Positions 45,141 through 54,932 are shown, numbered from the stretch's first letter. The stretch: 64,000 nucleotides of DNA from Micrococcaceae bacterium Sec5.1 (GCA_039636795.1 CP143430.1:744001-808000); one strand, 5' to 3'. The notes: generated by a model from the sequence alone, not told the origin. Translations and numbers: made by a program.

Positions 45141-46267
45141 AGGCTATTGGACCTCCGACGTTCGTTGCCAGGCTAACTGCCTCGTTGGTGGCCTCGATCC
45201 TCGTTGTTGCATTCTCGGGCGTCACCGCCTGCGCACGAGAACCGGAGCATCGTCCCGTGGACCGCATGGTAAATCTTGGCTTTGAGGACGTCGTCAACGA
45301 GGACACCTCGCACCTTGTTGACTTGGCGGAGCGATTGGACGCAGTGAACGCAACAGCTGTATCGATTTCCGTAGGACGCACAGACTGGACGGCTTTTCCC
45401 TGGTCCGGCCACGCAGAGGCCAGATCTTATGAGGTTTCCAGCACGAAAAGAGACTTCGTAGGGGAGTCGATCGCAGCTTTGGGGGTGGCGCATGACGGCA
45501 AGGAACGTGATGTGATCCTCACGATCGATGTCCTGTTGGACCGTGCGCTGAGTGAGGACCCCTCCCTGGCAGGACGAAATATCGCTGGAGAGCCATCCAA
45601 GTCCTTCGCCAGTGTGTCGTCCCTGCGGCACGGCAAGGCAGGCGCCCGCTTGGCTTCCTTGGCTGCCGCCGTCGCGAAGAAGTACCGGCCCACAGCCGTG
45701 AATCTCACGGAATTGATGTTCGATGATTTCACCTTTGGCAGTGAAGACTTCGATGACTTCAAAGCCACCACCGGTGAAGATGACTGGCCCCGGAACCACG
45801 AAGGCGGCATCGACCAGTCAGATGCCCGGATCAACACGTGGCGGAGCGAAGCCATGGCGGACATCGTGCGGAGGGTGGGAGCCGCCGTCGAACCCTATAG
45901 TGTACGACTGGAAATGGACGTCCGGTCGCCGCGGGATTCACCGTCGGCGGATCGCGCTGACAGCGGCCATGACTACGACCTCTTGCTCAAGCAGCTCTAC
46001 CGGCTCCACGTTTGGGAGTACGTAGGACTCAATGCAGAGCGCTCGCCGCAGACGAAGGACCTCGCTGAAGCCCTGACCCGCCGCGCGGGCGACCGCATGT
46101 CGTTGTCTATCGGGCTGTGGTCCGATGACGGCACGATCTCTGCGGAAAGGTTCGGAACGGCCTTGCATGAGGCTGTTCGGGGCGGGGCCACATCCGTGTC
46201 GGTGACACCCGCAAGCCTCATGGACGCCGGGCATTGGGAGGTCTTGCGGAAAGCCTGGGCCCGGTAA
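45137..46267 (+). CDS. Secreted lipoprotein, glycosidase-like TIM-barrel candidate
   Basis: 376 residues. A signal peptide with lipobox-like GVTAC ends at about residue 32. The mature part begins VDRMVNLGFEDVV and alternates strands and helices as in a TIM barrel. Acidic clusters such as LTELMFDDFTFGSEDF and a later INTWRSEAMADIVRRV segment recall the carbohydrate-binding hydrolase domain of PgaB-type proteins. No established signature can be proven by eye. Its ATGA coupling to the synthase argues for an extracytoplasmic step in the same polysaccharide pathway. Confidence 0.68.
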   Translation: MKAIGPPTFVARLTASLVASILVVAFSGVTACAREPEHRPVDRMVNLGFEDVVNEDTSHLVDLAERLDAVNATAVSISVGRTDWTAFPWSGHAEARSYEVSSTKRDFVGESIAALGVAHDGKERDVILTIDVLLDRALSEDPSLAGRNIAGEPSKSFASVSSLRHGKAGARLASLAAAVAKKYRPTAVNLTELMFDDFTFGSEDFDDFKATTGEDDWPRNHEGGIDQSDARINTWRSEAMADIVRRVGAAVEPYSVRLEMDVRSPRDSPSADRADSGHDYDLLLKQLYRLHVWEYVGLNAERSPQTKDLAEALTRRAGDRMSLSIGLWSDDGTISAERFGTALHEAVRGGATSVSVTPASLMDAGHWEVLRKAWAR

Positions 46268-46311
46268 TTATGGGCTGTCCGGTGCTCACCCCGGGGGCGT
46301 ACCCTGAGCGC

Positions 46312-46641
46312 ATGGGCATGGAATCCGTGATGGCGGCAGTAGTGAGCCTTGCACTGATTGTGGGGTCGGTTTGGGCTGGCACACGGCTGGTGCAGAAGGG
46401 TGTTTCCGCGAAGGGGGCAACCGGCACACTCGGGAGTGTCCTCTCCATGATTGAACCAGCCACAGGTGCGCCGACCAAGATGGAGGCGGCGGCAGCACGC
46501 AAGGAAGTGCGGCAGCGAAGGCACGAGAAATTGGTGGCCGGCCCGGGCACCGCAGAGGCCGAACTGTTCGCCGGGAAGGTGGTCCTGCCGCCGTCGACGA
46601 GTAAAGCCGCTAAGCAGCAATCCGGTGACGCCAAAATCTGA
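46312..46641 (+). CDS. Small hypothetical membrane protein
   Basis: 109 residues. One N-terminal hydrophobic helix (VMAAVVSLALIVGSVWAG) is followed by a charged Ala/Lys/Glu-rich tail. I recognise no family. ATG 46312 and 46318 are both possible starts with weak ribosome sites. It begins 45 bp after the polysaccharide operon and may be its last member or independent. Confidence 0.6.
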   Translation: MGMESVMAAVVSLALIVGSVWAGTRLVQKGVSAKGATGTLGSVLSMIEPATGAPTKMEAAAARKEVRQRRHEKLVAGPGTAEAELFAGKVVLPPSTSKAAKQQSGDAKI

Positions 46642-46758
46642 GACGTATTCCCGCAGTAGAGTCCCGTGCGGGTAAGATCCCGTAGGAAACATTAGTAACC
46701 CGGCTCACAGTATCCAGCGCAGTGTACGAGCCAAACCAGATCCCGAAGGTAAGTATCT

Positions 46759-49557
46759 ATGGTTCACACTGCCCATCAAGACACCGATCTCGCTGCAGAA
46801 CTGCGGGCCGATGTGCGCCGCGTTTCCACCCTGTTGGGTGAGTCCCTGGTGCGCCAACACGGCCCGGAACTGCTGCAGCTCGTGGAGCAGGTCCGCCTGC
46901 TGACCAAGGAATCCAAAGAGGCCGCACGGGGCGGAGCCGACGCGACCGGTCCCTGGAGCGCGCACGACGTCGTTGCCCAGGTCCGCGAGTTGCTCGCCTC
47001 CCTGCCTCTGGACCAGGCGACGGATCTGGTTCGTGCCTTCGCGTTCTATTTCCACCTCAGCAATGCGGCCGAGCAGGTCCACCGCGTCCGTGGGCTTCGG
47101 ACCAGGCAGGAGAAGGACGGCTGGCTTGCGAAGGCTGTCACGGAAATCGCCGGCCAAGCTGGGCCGCAGGTCCTTCAGGACGTTGTGAATGAGCTGGATG
47201 TTCGGCCCATTTTCACGGCACACCCCACCGAGGCCTCCCGACGTTCAGTGCTGGACAAGGTCCGCAAACTCTCCGACGTACTGGCCCAGCCCACTGAAGA
47301 GGGAACGTCTGCCCGACGCCGGCAGGATCGCCAGCTCTCGGAAATCATCGACCAAATGTGGCAGACGGATGAGCTTCGCCAGGTCCGGCCAACGCCCGTG
47401 GATGAAGCGCGTAACGCGATCTACTACCTGAACAGCATCCTCACCGATGCCATGCCAGAGATGCTGACTGACCTTTCCGAACTCCTCGCCGAGCACGGCG
47501 TGGTGCTGCCCGCTGCCAGCGCGCCACTGCGCTTCGGATCCTGGATCGGTGGCGACCGCGATGGAAACCCCAACGTCACTGCGGCCGTTACGCGCGAAAT
47601 CCTGCAGTTGCAGAACCAGAACGCGGTGCGGATCAGTATCGCGTTGATCGACGAGCTGATCTCGGTCCTGTCCAACTCCACCGCCTTGTTCGGGGCCGAC
47701 CAGGAGCTGTTGGACTCGATCGACGTGGATCTCAAGAACCTGCCCGGTCTGGACAAGCGCATCCTGGAGCTCAATGCCCAGGAGCCTTATCGACTCAAGC
47801 TCACGTGTATCAAAGCCAAGCTCATCAACACGGGCCGCCGAGTTTCCGCCTCGACCTACCACGAGCCCGGCCGCGACTACGCCACCACAAGTGAGCTGTT
47901 GGCCGAGTTCGGGCTGCTCGAAGAGTCGCTTCGCAACCACGCCGCGGGGCTTGTTGCTGACGGTGCCTTGGCCCGTGTCCGCCGTGCGATCGCCGCCTTT
48001 GGCCTTCACTTGGCAACTCTGGACATCCGTGAACATGCCGATTACCACCACGACGCCGTCGGACAGCTCGTGGACCGTCTTGGTACCGAGAAGCCGTATG
48101 CCTCCTTGACCCGCGAGGAACGTTTCGAATTCCTCGGTGCCGAGCTGGCCTCACGCCGTCCGCTCTCCGGCCATCCGATCAAGCTCGAAGGCACTGCGGA
48201 CGGCACCTACGACGTCTTCCGGAGCATCCGCCAGGCCCTGCACACTTATGGTCCGGACGTCGTGGAAACGTACATCATTTCCATGACCCGGGGCGCCGAT
48301 GACGTCCTGGCCGCCGCTGTGCTGGCACGCGAGGCCGGTTTGATTGACCTCTTCGGGGCCAAGCCGCATGCCAAGATTGGCTTTGCTCCACTGCTGGAAA
48401 CCGTGGAGGAGCTCCGCGCCTCCGCTGAGATTGTGGATCAGTTGCTCTCTGATCCGTCCTACCGTGACTTGGTCCGTCTCCGCGGCGACGTCCAGGAAAT
48501 CATGCTCGGGTACTCCGATTCCAACAAGGAATCCGGTGTCATGACCAGCCAGTGGGAGATCCACAAGACCCAGCGGAAGCTGCGTGATGTGGCTGCCAAG
48601 CACGGCGTGAGGGTCCGCTTGTTCCATGGCCGTGGTGGTTCCGTGGGCCGTGGCGGTGGTCCGACGTATGACGCCATCATGGCCCAGCCCAATGGTGTGC
48701 TTGAGGGCGAAATTAAGTTCACGGAGCAGGGCGAGGTCATCTCGGACAAGTACTCCCTTCCCGAGCTTGCCCGCGAGAACCTTGAGCTGTCCTTGGCAGC
48801 TGTCATGCAGGGTTCTGCCTTGCACCGGACTCCCCGTACGTCCGAAAACGAGCGCGAGCGCTACGCCAACGTCATGGAAACCATTTCCGATGCTGCCTTT
48901 GCGCGCTACCGGGCATTGATCGACGACGCCGATCTTCCGGCCTACTTCCTGGCGTCCACACCGGTGGAGCAGCTGGGTTCCTTGAACATCGGATCACGTC
49001 CCTCCAAGCGTCCCGATTCCGGGGCCGGCCTCGGTGGGCTCCGGGCCATCCCGTGGGTGTTCGGTTGGACGCAGTCGCGCCAGATCGTTCCAGGTTGGTT
49101 TGGCGTGGGCTCGGGTCTGAAGGCTGCACGCGAAGCCGGTGACGCTGACCAGCTCATGGAAATGATGGACCGTTGGCACTTCTTCCGTTCGGTGATTTCC
49201 AACGTCGAAATGACCTTGGCCAAGACGGACATGGAGATTGCGGGACACTACGTTTCTTCCTTGGTTCCTGAGGAGCTGCACCGCTTGTTCCACATGATCC
49301 GGGACGAGTACGAGCTCACAGTTGCCGAAATCGAGCGCCTGACCGGGGAGCTCGAGCTCCTTGATGCGCAGCCCACCCTGAAGCGATCGCTGGAAATCCG
49401 TGATCAGTACTTGGATCCGATCAGTTACCTGCAGGTGGAACTGCTTCGCCGCGTGCGCGAGGAATCGGTGTCCGGCGCGGAGATCGATGAACGGCTCCAG
49501 CGCGCCATGCTGATCACCGTCAACGGTGTAGCCGCCGGCCTGCGCAACACCGGCTAA
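46759..49557 (+). CDS. ppc: Phosphoenolpyruvate carboxylase
   Basis: 932 residues, full length. It carboxylates PEP to oxaloacetate to replenish the TCA cycle. Active-site motifs are [38 protein letters not shown] and [14 protein letters not shown], and the C-terminus ends in the conserved NTG. The start ATG 46759 has GAAGG 9 nt upstream. The stop codon TAA is followed at once by repeat array G. Confidence 0.97.
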   Translation: MVHTAHQDTDLAAELRADVRRVSTLLGESLVRQHGPELLQLVEQVRLLTKESKEAARGGADATGPWSAHDVVAQVRELLASLPLDQATDLVRAFAFYFHLSNAAEQVHRVRGLRTRQEKDGWLAKAVTEIAGQAGPQVLQDVVNELDVRPIFTAHPTEASRRSVLDKVRKLSDVLAQPTEEGTSARRRQDRQLSEIIDQMWQTDELRQVRPTPVDEARNAIYYLNSILTDAMPEMLTDLSELLAEHGVVLPAASAPLRFGSWIGGDRDGNPNVTAAVTREILQLQNQNAVRISIALIDELISVLSNSTALFGADQELLDSIDVDLKNLPGLDKRILELNAQEPYRLKLTCIKAKLINTGRRVSASTYHEPGRDYATTSELLAEFGLLEESLRNHAAGLVADGALARVRRAIAAFGLHLATLDIREHADYHHDAVGQLVDRLGTEKPYASLTREERFEFLGAELASRRPLSGHPIKLEGTADGTYDVFRSIRQALHTYGPDVVETYIISMTRGADDVLAAAVLAREAGLIDLFGAKPHAKIGFAPLLETVEELRASAEIVDQLLSDPSYRDLVRLRGDVQEIMLGYSDSNKESGVMTSQWEIHKTQRKLRDVAAKHGVRVRLFHGRGGSVGRGGGPTYDAIMAQPNGVLEGEIKFTEQGEVISDKYSLPELARENLELSLAAVMQGSALHRTPRTSENERERYANVMETISDAAFARYRALIDDADLPAYFLASTPVEQLGSLNIGSRPSKRPDSGAGLGGLRAIPWVFGWTQSRQIVPGWFGVGSGLKAAREAGDADQLMEMMDRWHFFRSVISNVEMTLAKTDMEIAGHYVSSLVPEELHRLFHMIRDEYELTVAEIERLTGELELLDAQPTLKRSLEIRDQYLDPISYLQVELLRRVREESVSGAEIDERLQRAMLITVNGVAAGLRNTG

Positions 49558-49632
49558 CGCTCTCTCACATCCGGCTGGTTTTTCCGGATCCTTCTCTCAC
49601 ATCCGGCCGGCTTTTCCGGAATGCTCTCTCGC
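49558..49632. repeat. 32-bp repeat array G (3 units)
   Basis: Cores end at 49568, 49600 and 49632 (the last degenerate, TCTCGC), exactly 32 bp apart. The fillers pair ATCCGG...CCGGAT around a T-rich loop. It starts directly after the ppc stop codon, so it would lie in the 3' end of the ppc mRNA and might act as terminator or stabiliser. Confidence 0.88.
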
Positions 49633-49704
49633 CCCACGAAGCGTCAACGGGGCCGGGGAGCGTTCCGGCTTAAAGCAGCTGCGCCTGGGCGTTAAGGTTG
49701 TTGG

Positions 49705-50010
49705 ATGCCGTCGTTCCAGACCAAGTTAAAGATCACTGGCCTCAAGCCTGGCAACCCTCCCGAATCGGTCATGGCGGCGGCCATCGAAGCTTTGGAAACC
49801 CGCCATCATGTGGAATCGAACCAGCTGGACATCGTGGGCGGTGTCCCGCAGCTCAGCCTCCGCTTCACCGTGAACGACCGCGACTATACCGGTGAGAACG
49901 ACGAAGCCCGGACCTCGGCTGCCATGATGCGCGACGCCGTCGAACGCGTTGCGCTGACCGGGAGCCTTTACGTGCTGCGCCGTAGCCGTGGTCGCTGGGC
50001 GCCGATCTAG
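49705..50010 (+). CDS. Small hypothetical protein
   Basis: 101 residues, rich in charged and beta-forming segments (KITGLKPGNPPESVM, LYVLRRSRGRWAPI), without signal or membrane helix. I recognise no family. It converges on the dedA gene with 7 bp between stops. High third-position GC supports a real gene. Confidence 0.65.
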   Translation: MPSFQTKLKITGLKPGNPPESVMAAAIEALETRHHVESNQLDIVGGVPQLSLRFTVNDRDYTGENDEARTSAAMMRDAVERVALTGSLYVLRRSRGRWAPI

Positions 50011-50017
50011 GCGAACG

Positions 50018-50650
50018 TCATTCCGGTTGGGGCACGTCGCCATCGAAGGGTTCATCCACTGGTGAGCGGCTCCCGCGCCGTCGTGTGACAATCAGTCCGA
50101 CCACCACACCGATGACCAAGCCGACGCCCACCCCAATCAGTGAGCTGGCCCAGAATGGCAGTTTGGTCGCTGAGCCCGTGAAGTAGCCCAGGCCCACCTG
50201 CCACACGGCCCACAGCACGGCGCCCAATCCGGCGCAGAGGCTGAAACCACGGACTGAGACGTTGGCGATTCCGGCTGCGGACGAGGTTGCGAGCCTGCCG
50301 CCAGGGACGAAACGGGCGCCGATGATAGCCCCATAAGTGGAGGATCGGCCTGCCTTGGCGATTGCCTCATGGATTCCACGGTGGACTTTCCTGCCCCATG
50401 CCCAGCGATCCAGTACATGGCTCACCCGCCGCTTAAACAGTAAGTAGACAGCCATGTCTCCGAGCCAGGACGCGAAGGCCGCGAGCAGCAGGATGAGCCA
50501 GAAATTGGCGTGTCCGTCGGCTGCCAGAGCTCCACCGGTGATGACCACCATTTCGGACGGGATCGGCGGGAAGATGGCATCGCCCAGCACCATGGGAACG
50601 ATCCACAAGTAAATTGCGGATCCCCACGTCTCGGGGGCGATGAAGTCCAT
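50018..50650 (-). CDS. DedA-family membrane protein
   Basis: 210 residues with about five helices. VTT/DedA features are [20 protein letters not shown], the conserved Arg/Gly loop [19 protein letters not shown], and a charged C-terminus. DedA proteins are implicated in undecaprenyl-phosphate or phospholipid recycling. ATG 50650 is chosen. It is divergent from the macrodomain gene with 53 bp between starts. Confidence 0.9.
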   Translation of the reverse strand: MDFIAPETWGSAIYLWIVPMVLGDAIFPPIPSEMVVITGGALAADGHANFWLILLLAAFASWLGDMAVYLLFKRRVSHVLDRWAWGRKVHRGIHEAIAKAGRSSTYGAIIGARFVPGGRLATSSAAGIANVSVRGFSLCAGLGAVLWAVWQVGLGYFTGSATKLPFWASSLIGVGVGLVIGVVVGLIVTRRRGSRSPVDEPFDGDVPQPE

Positions 50651-50703
50651 TGGCACAAGGTACCGCACTTGCCGCTCCGGCCGCTCGGCGGGAGACTGGC
50701 GCA

Positions 50704-51243
50704 ATGCAGATCGAAATCTTGCACGGGGACATCACCATGCGCGACGTCGATGCGATCGTCAACGCCGCCAACTCTTCACTGCTTGGTGGAGGGGGAGTGG
50801 ATGGAGCGATCCATCGGGCCGCCGGGCCAGAACTGCTTGAGGCCTGTCGCGAGGTTCGTCGCAGCAAACTGCCGGACGGGCTGCCTGTTGGGGCCGCCGT
50901 CGTGACGCCCGGATTCGGGCTCCCGGCGCGCTGGGTGATTCATACCGTGGGCCCCAACCGGCACGCCGGGCAAACCGATCCCGCGCTGCTAGCCTCGTGC
51001 TTCCGCGAAAGCCTGAAAGCCGCTGTGGAGGTGGGTGCGCGGTCCGTCGCTTTTCCCGCGATCAGCGCCGGGATCTATGGTTGGGACGCCCGCGAGGTCG
51101 CCGAAGTAGCGCTCGACGCCGTGAGGTCGTTCTCATGTGAGTCTTCAGCTGGTGCCACGACCACCACCGGACTTGAGTTGGTGGAGTTCGTGCTGTTTTC
51201 GGAGGACACGACGGCGGTCTTCCGGTCTGTGTTTGAGTCCTGA
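50704..51243 (+). CDS. Macrodomain protein (O-acetyl-ADP-ribose deacetylase type)
   Basis: 179 residues. The macrodomain ligand pocket is clear: [37 protein letters not shown] in overlapping short motifs, and [12 protein letters not shown]. Family members remove ADP-ribose modifications or hydrolyse O-acetyl-ADP-ribose. GGGAGA lies about 8 nt before ATG 50704. Confidence 0.93.
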   Translation: MQIEILHGDITMRDVDAIVNAANSSLLGGGGVDGAIHRAAGPELLEACREVRRSKLPDGLPVGAAVVTPGFGLPARWVIHTVGPNRHAGQTDPALLASCFRESLKAAVEVGARSVAFPAISAGIYGWDAREVAEVALDAVRSFSCESSAGATTTTGLELVEFVLFSEDTTAVFRSVFES

Positions 51244-51330
51244 GCCTCCGCTGGGCTGCTCCCGCTCAGGCAGGTCACCGGGATGACGAGCACGTTGAAC
51301 ACAGCACCTGTGGCGTCGTTGAGAGCAAGG

Positions 51331-52263
51331 TCAGCCGCGTGCTTCGCTGAGCTCCAGTTGGCTACGGTATTCCACGCGCTCCTTGGTGATGGGATCCACG
51401 AAAGTGATACCGCGGGCCAACAATTGAAGCGGCTTGCTGTAGTCGTCCGGGGCCTTGTCCAGCAGGTCCGGGTAGAAGGCGTCGTTGACGATGCCCAGAC
51501 CCAGCGATGCCATGTGCACCCGGAGTTGGTGTGTCTTTCCGGTGTGCGGCTCCAGCCGGTACAGCGCGCGCTGGTGAGTCCCGGCGTCGAACGTTTTTGT
51601 CTGTTCAATACGCGTTTCGGCGTTCGGTTCGCCATCGATAACTTCGGCGAGCAGATAGCTGCGGGACTTGGTCATCCGGTTGCGGACCACCACCGGAAAC
51701 TCGACGGCGGGATGGCCGTCAGCAGGCGCCGCGGCGGACACGCACTCGTATTCCTTCTGGACCTGTCGCTTCTCAAAGAGAACCTGGTACCGGCCGCGGG
51801 TCTCGGGGTTGGTTGAGAGCAGCAAAATGCCAGCGGTCATTCGGTCGAGGCGGTGCATGGGGATGAGGTCCGGCAGATTCAGCAGGTTCCGCAGACGGAC
51901 CAACGCGGACTCTTGGATGTACGTGCCGCCGGGCGTCGTAGGCAGGAAATGCGGCTTGTCCACCACGAGGATGTGTTCGTCCTGATGCAGGATGTTGATT
52001 TCCACGGGTAGGCGGGTTTCCGGCGGAAGTGTGCGGTAGTACCAAATGAAGGTGTGGTCCTCGAGCTTGGTGCTCCTGTTCAGGCGCACACCGCCTTCGC
52101 CCACGATTTCGCCGGCGTCGAAACGGTCCTCGATGCCCTGGGGGTCGATATGTCCCCAGCGGTGCATCATGTAGTCCATCGCAGTAGCCCACGGCCCCTC
52201 GTCCGGGAGGCGCAGACGGGTCGCGTTTACGCCGTCGCGCACGGGAAGGGGGGATTGCATCAC
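51331..52263 (-). CDS. RluA-family 23S rRNA/tRNA pseudouridine synthase
   Basis: 310 residues. The catalytic motif MHRLDRMTAG carries the conserved Asp of the RluA class. The preceding ILVVDKPHFLPTTPGG and the C-terminal GKTHQLRVHMASLGLGIVND complete the fold. An S4-like region precedes it (DPQGIEDRFDAGEIVGEGGVRLN). The target uridine cannot be deduced. ATG 52260 is an alternative start. The 87 bp between this stop and the macrodomain gene hold nothing recognisable. Confidence 0.92.
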   Translation of the reverse strand: MMQSPLPVRDGVNATRLRLPDEGPWATAMDYMMHRWGHIDPQGIEDRFDAGEIVGEGGVRLNRSTKLEDHTFIWYYRTLPPETRLPVEINILHQDEHILVVDKPHFLPTTPGGTYIQESALVRLRNLLNLPDLIPMHRLDRMTAGILLLSTNPETRGRYQVLFEKRQVQKEYECVSAAAPADGHPAVEFPVVVRNRMTKSRSYLLAEVIDGEPNAETRIEQTKTFDAGTHQRALYRLEPHTGKTHQLRVHMASLGLGIVNDAFYPDLLDKAPDDYSKPLQLLARGITFVDPITKERVEYRSQLELSEARG

Positions 52264-52319
52264 CGGACAATTCTACTGTGGCTCCCACAACGCAGCTCTA
52301 GCCGACGATAAAATAGTTC

Positions 52320-52349
52320 TTGACAATAAAAGTTGTCGGTGAGCATACT
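52320..52349 (+). promoter_or_regulatory. Promoter and operator of the ArsR/SRPBCC operon
   Basis: TTGACA (52320-52325, perfect -35) and CATACT (52344-52349, -10) are 18 bp apart. Inside the spacer GACAA (52322-52326) and TTGTC (52333-52337) form an inverted repeat overlapping the -35. This suits an autoregulatory repressor encoded immediately downstream. Confidence 0.65.
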
Positions 52350-52355
52350 TGAAGC

Positions 52356-52991
52356 ATGTTGGACATCGAAGTGATTGAGGACGCAGCGGCGGCAGAGGCC
52401 TCGTTGGACCCTATCCGCACACGCATACTTCAAGAGCTGGCGGAGCCGGGCTCGGCCACTCAACTGGCCGCCAAGGTGGGGTTGCCCCGGCAAAAGGTCA
52501 ACTATCACCTCAAAGCTCTCGAGCGGCATGGCTTGGTGGAGCTTGTGGAAGAACGCCGGAAAGGCAACGTCACGGAGCGCGTTCTTCAGGCGACGGCGGC
52601 CTCGTACCTGATCTCGCCCGTCGCGTTGGCTTCGGTGGCCCCGGATCCGCAGCGTTTCTCCGACAGGTTCTCCGCCTTCTGGCTCCTGGCGCTCGCCTCC
52701 CGCACAGTCCAGGAAATGGGCAAGCTTATTTCCGGTGCGGCCGCTGCCAAGAAGAAGCTCGCAAGCTTCGCGATCGACGGCGAAATTACCTTCCGCTCAG
52801 CCGCAGAACGCGCCGCTTTCGCTGAAGAGCTCGGCGTGGCGGTCACGCGGCTCGTCGATAAGTACCACGACGGCGGTGCTGCCGCAGTGGCGGGCGGCGC
52901 ACGAAAGCACCGGCTCGTCGTCGTACTTCATCCAACACTCAAGACACCGTCAACGGAAAAAACAGCAGAAAAGGAACAAGGCAATGACTGA
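52356..52991 (+). CDS. ArsR-like winged-helix regulator
   Basis: 211 residues. The N-terminal HTH lies at about residues 15-75 (RTRILQELAEPGSATQLAAKVGLPRQKVNYHLKALERHGLVEL in parts), with a longer C-terminal helical region. It overlaps the next SRPBCC gene by 8 bp. ArsR-AHSA1 pairs are common, with the regulator controlling its own operon. Confidence 0.85.
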   Translation: MLDIEVIEDAAAAEASLDPIRTRILQELAEPGSATQLAAKVGLPRQKVNYHLKALERHGLVELVEERRKGNVTERVLQATAASYLISPVALASVAPDPQRFSDRFSAFWLLALASRTVQEMGKLISGAAAAKKKLASFAIDGEITFRSAAERAAFAEELGVAVTRLVDKYHDGGAAAVAGGARKHRLVVVLHPTLKTPSTEKTAEKEQGND

Positions 52992-53676
52992 CAACCGGAA
53001 ATTCGAGATCGTGGCGGACGCCGAACTGCCGTGCACTCCAGAGCGGGTGTGGCAGGCGGTTACCAAGGACACGGCGGCCTGGATGTTCCCCACGGATCAG
53101 TGGCCCGATGTGAAAACCGTCGAAGAATACCCCAGCCACCTTGTGTCGCGGATGGAGGGTCCCAATGGTTGGTTCAACCAATTGGAGCACGTCCTGGAGC
53201 CCGTCGAGGGCGGCCGCGCCAAGCTGCACTATGTCCACAGCGGCATCTTCGCCGACAACTGGGAAGAGCAGTACGACGGCGCCAGCAAGCACACGGAGTT
53301 TTACCTCCACACCCTGGGCCAGTACCTGCAGTATTTCGATGGGCAGCCCGTGGTCTTCACGGATATCCAAGCGCCGGCTTCTTCGCAGACTCCGGATGGA
53401 TTCGTGCAGCTGAAAAGGGCTTTGCGCGTGGATGGCGTGTCAGCCGGTACCCCGTTTGACGTGGACGTCGACGGCGTGGGTCGGCTGAGTGGCGAGGTGG
53501 ACTTCTCCAATGAGAACTTCCTGGGCCTGCGCACCTCCGACACGCTGCTCCGTTTCTTCGGCAGGAATGCTTTTGGTGCGCCGGTGGGCATGACCGTGCA
53601 TGAATTCGGTGGCTCGGGGGACTCCGAGCTGACGGCGAAGGCGTGGGGTGCGTTCCTGGAGAAGGTGTACGCGTAG
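52984..53676 (+). CDS. SRPBCC/AHSA1-domain protein
   Basis: 230 residues starting MTDNRKFEIVADAELPCTPERVWQAVT, a typical AHSA1-type helix-grip fold with PERVW near residue 20. AAAGGA lies 9 nt before ATG 52984. The ligand is unknown. It is co-transcribed with the ArsR-like gene, and the operon ends at the strong inverted repeat at 53699-53758. Confidence 0.85.
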   Translation: MTDNRKFEIVADAELPCTPERVWQAVTKDTAAWMFPTDQWPDVKTVEEYPSHLVSRMEGPNGWFNQLEHVLEPVEGGRAKLHYVHSGIFADNWEEQYDGASKHTEFYLHTLGQYLQYFDGQPVVFTDIQAPASSQTPDGFVQLKRALRVDGVSAGTPFDVDVDGVGRLSGEVDFSNENFLGLRTSDTLLRFFGRNAFGAPVGMTVHEFGGSGDSELTAKAWGAFLEKVYA

Positions 53677-53698
53677 GGTCACCTTCCGGGCGTGCCCC

Positions 53699-53758
53699 AA
53701 GTAGGTAGCAGTAGATGCCGTTTTGAACGTTCAGAACGGCATCAACTGCTACCTACTT
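53699..53758. terminator. 60-bp nested inverted repeat between convergent genes
   Basis: AAGTAGGTAGCAGT (53699-53712) pairs perfectly with ACTGCTACCTACTT (53745-53758). Inside, GATGCCGTT (53714-53722) pairs with AACGGCATC (53735-53743), and the centre TGAACGTTCA is itself a palindrome. TTTT overlaps the right arm. It sits between the convergent SRPBCC and TetR genes and can act as terminator on both strands. Confidence 0.8.
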
Positions 53759-53764
53759 TTGGGC

Positions 53765-54340
53765 TTAAGGGGCCCAGGCGCGGGCGACTGCTTCGAGGGA
53801 GGCGTCATAGATCCCGGCCCAGTCCGTTTCGGGTTCATTCATCCGCGCCAGCTCCAGGCTGACGAGTCCGTGGACCTGCCCCCAAATGGCCATTGCAACG
53901 AGGGAGGGGTCCTCGGAACGGATCCTCCCGGACGATTGGGCGGCGACTACTGCGTCCACCAAGGGGAGCATCGAGGCTGAGGCGACCTCCGGCGTCGGGC
54001 TGCAATCCACATACGCGGCCAGCGCGCCGCTGAACATGAGCCGGTAAAGCGCCGGATGTTCCAAAGCCCAGACGCGGTACGCCCGGCCCAGGCCACGGAG
54101 TCCGTCTTTGGCCGCACGCTGCTGCGACTCCCCGAAGGAGCGAAAACCGTCGTCGACGGCGGCCGTCAAGAGTTGCGATTTCCCGCCGAAGAGCGAGTAA
54201 ATCGCCGAGGTGGAGGTGTCTGCGGCCGCGGCGACGTCGCGGAGAGTGACACGAGCGGGACCTTCGCGGTCCACGAGCTCCGCGGTTACTTCCAGGAGCC
54301 GTTGCTGAACGTGCTGATCATGAACAATGGGTCTTGCCAT
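53765..54340 (-). CDS. TetR-family regulator
   Basis: 191 residues. The HTH is VTLRDVAAAADTSTSAIYSLFGGKSQLL (short segments), with a WHG/TetR_C ligand domain (ALEHPALYRLMFSG, WGQVHGLVSLEL). The start ATG 54340 gives the usual length. The only ribosome-like GGAG is very close, 2 nt. It is divergent from the DUF4188 gene, with a palindromic operator between them. Confidence 0.87.
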   Translation of the reverse strand: MARPIVHDQHVQQRLLEVTAELVDREGPARVTLRDVAAAADTSTSAIYSLFGGKSQLLTAAVDDGFRSFGESQQRAAKDGLRGLGRAYRVWALEHPALYRLMFSGALAAYVDCSPTPEVASASMLPLVDAVVAAQSSGRIRSEDPSLVAMAIWGQVHGLVSLELARMNEPETDWAGIYDASLEAVARAWAP

Positions 54341-54350
54341 GTCTCCAAGT

Positions 54351-54386
54351 GTTTCATAACATCGTTTCATAACAACGTTACGAAAC
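54351..54386. promoter_or_regulatory. TetR operator with three half-sites
   Basis: GTTTCATAAC occurs at 54351-54360 and 54364-54373, and its near reverse complement GTTACGAAAC at 54377-54386. The last two form a 23-bp palindrome with spacer AAC; the first is an additional direct half-site 13 bp away. It lies between the TetR start and the DUF4188 start. Confidence 0.7.
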
Positions 54387-54420
54387 TGGGAATCCAAGGT
54401 TTCCCAACCAAAGGAGCGAC

Positions 54421-54918
54421 ATGGCACAGGAGATCTTTACTGGACGCTTTACGGCCGATATCGGGCGCGAAACAATGACTGTCTTCCTGATCGGAATGCG
54501 GGCCAACCGCTGGTGGAAGATGGGCAAGGTGGCGCGGGTAGCATCAGCCATGCCCACGATGATGCGGCATCTTGCCGCCAATCCCGAGGCCGGGTTGCTC
54601 GGCAGCGAGCAATGGTTTGGGCGCACCACCATCCTGCTCAGCTATTGGGAAAGCCCCGAGCATCTGAGGCGCTTCGCAGCGGACCGTGATTCACCGCACC
54701 TGGGTCCGTGGCGGAAGTTCATGAAGGAAATCTCCGGCAGCGGGGACGTCGGGGTGTGGCACGAGACGTACCAGGTACCGGCGTCGGGCATTGAAGTGGT
54801 GTACAACGGCATGCCGCTTTTTGGCTTGGCTAAGGCCACCTCCCATGTTCCCGTCGGCCCCGGAAGCAACACGGCGAAACAGCGCATGGGTTCAGCTGCT
54901 GGCGTGGCGCCCAAGTAG
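54421..54918 (+). CDS. DUF4188 protein
   Basis: 165 residues with the DUF4188 pattern (VFLIGMRANRWWK, GSEQWFGRTTILLSYWES, GVWHETYQV). Related to antibiotic-biosynthesis-monooxygenase-like folds, without an established role. AAGGAG lies 5 nt before the ATG. It is probably repressed by the divergent TetR. Confidence 0.87.
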   Translation: MAQEIFTGRFTADIGRETMTVFLIGMRANRWWKMGKVARVASAMPTMMRHLAANPEAGLLGSEQWFGRTTILLSYWESPEHLRRFAADRDSPHLGPWRKFMKEISGSGDVGVWHETYQVPASGIEVVYNGMPLFGLAKATSHVPVGPGSNTAKQRMGSAAGVAPK

Positions 54919-54932
54919 CGGGTGAGCGGCTC

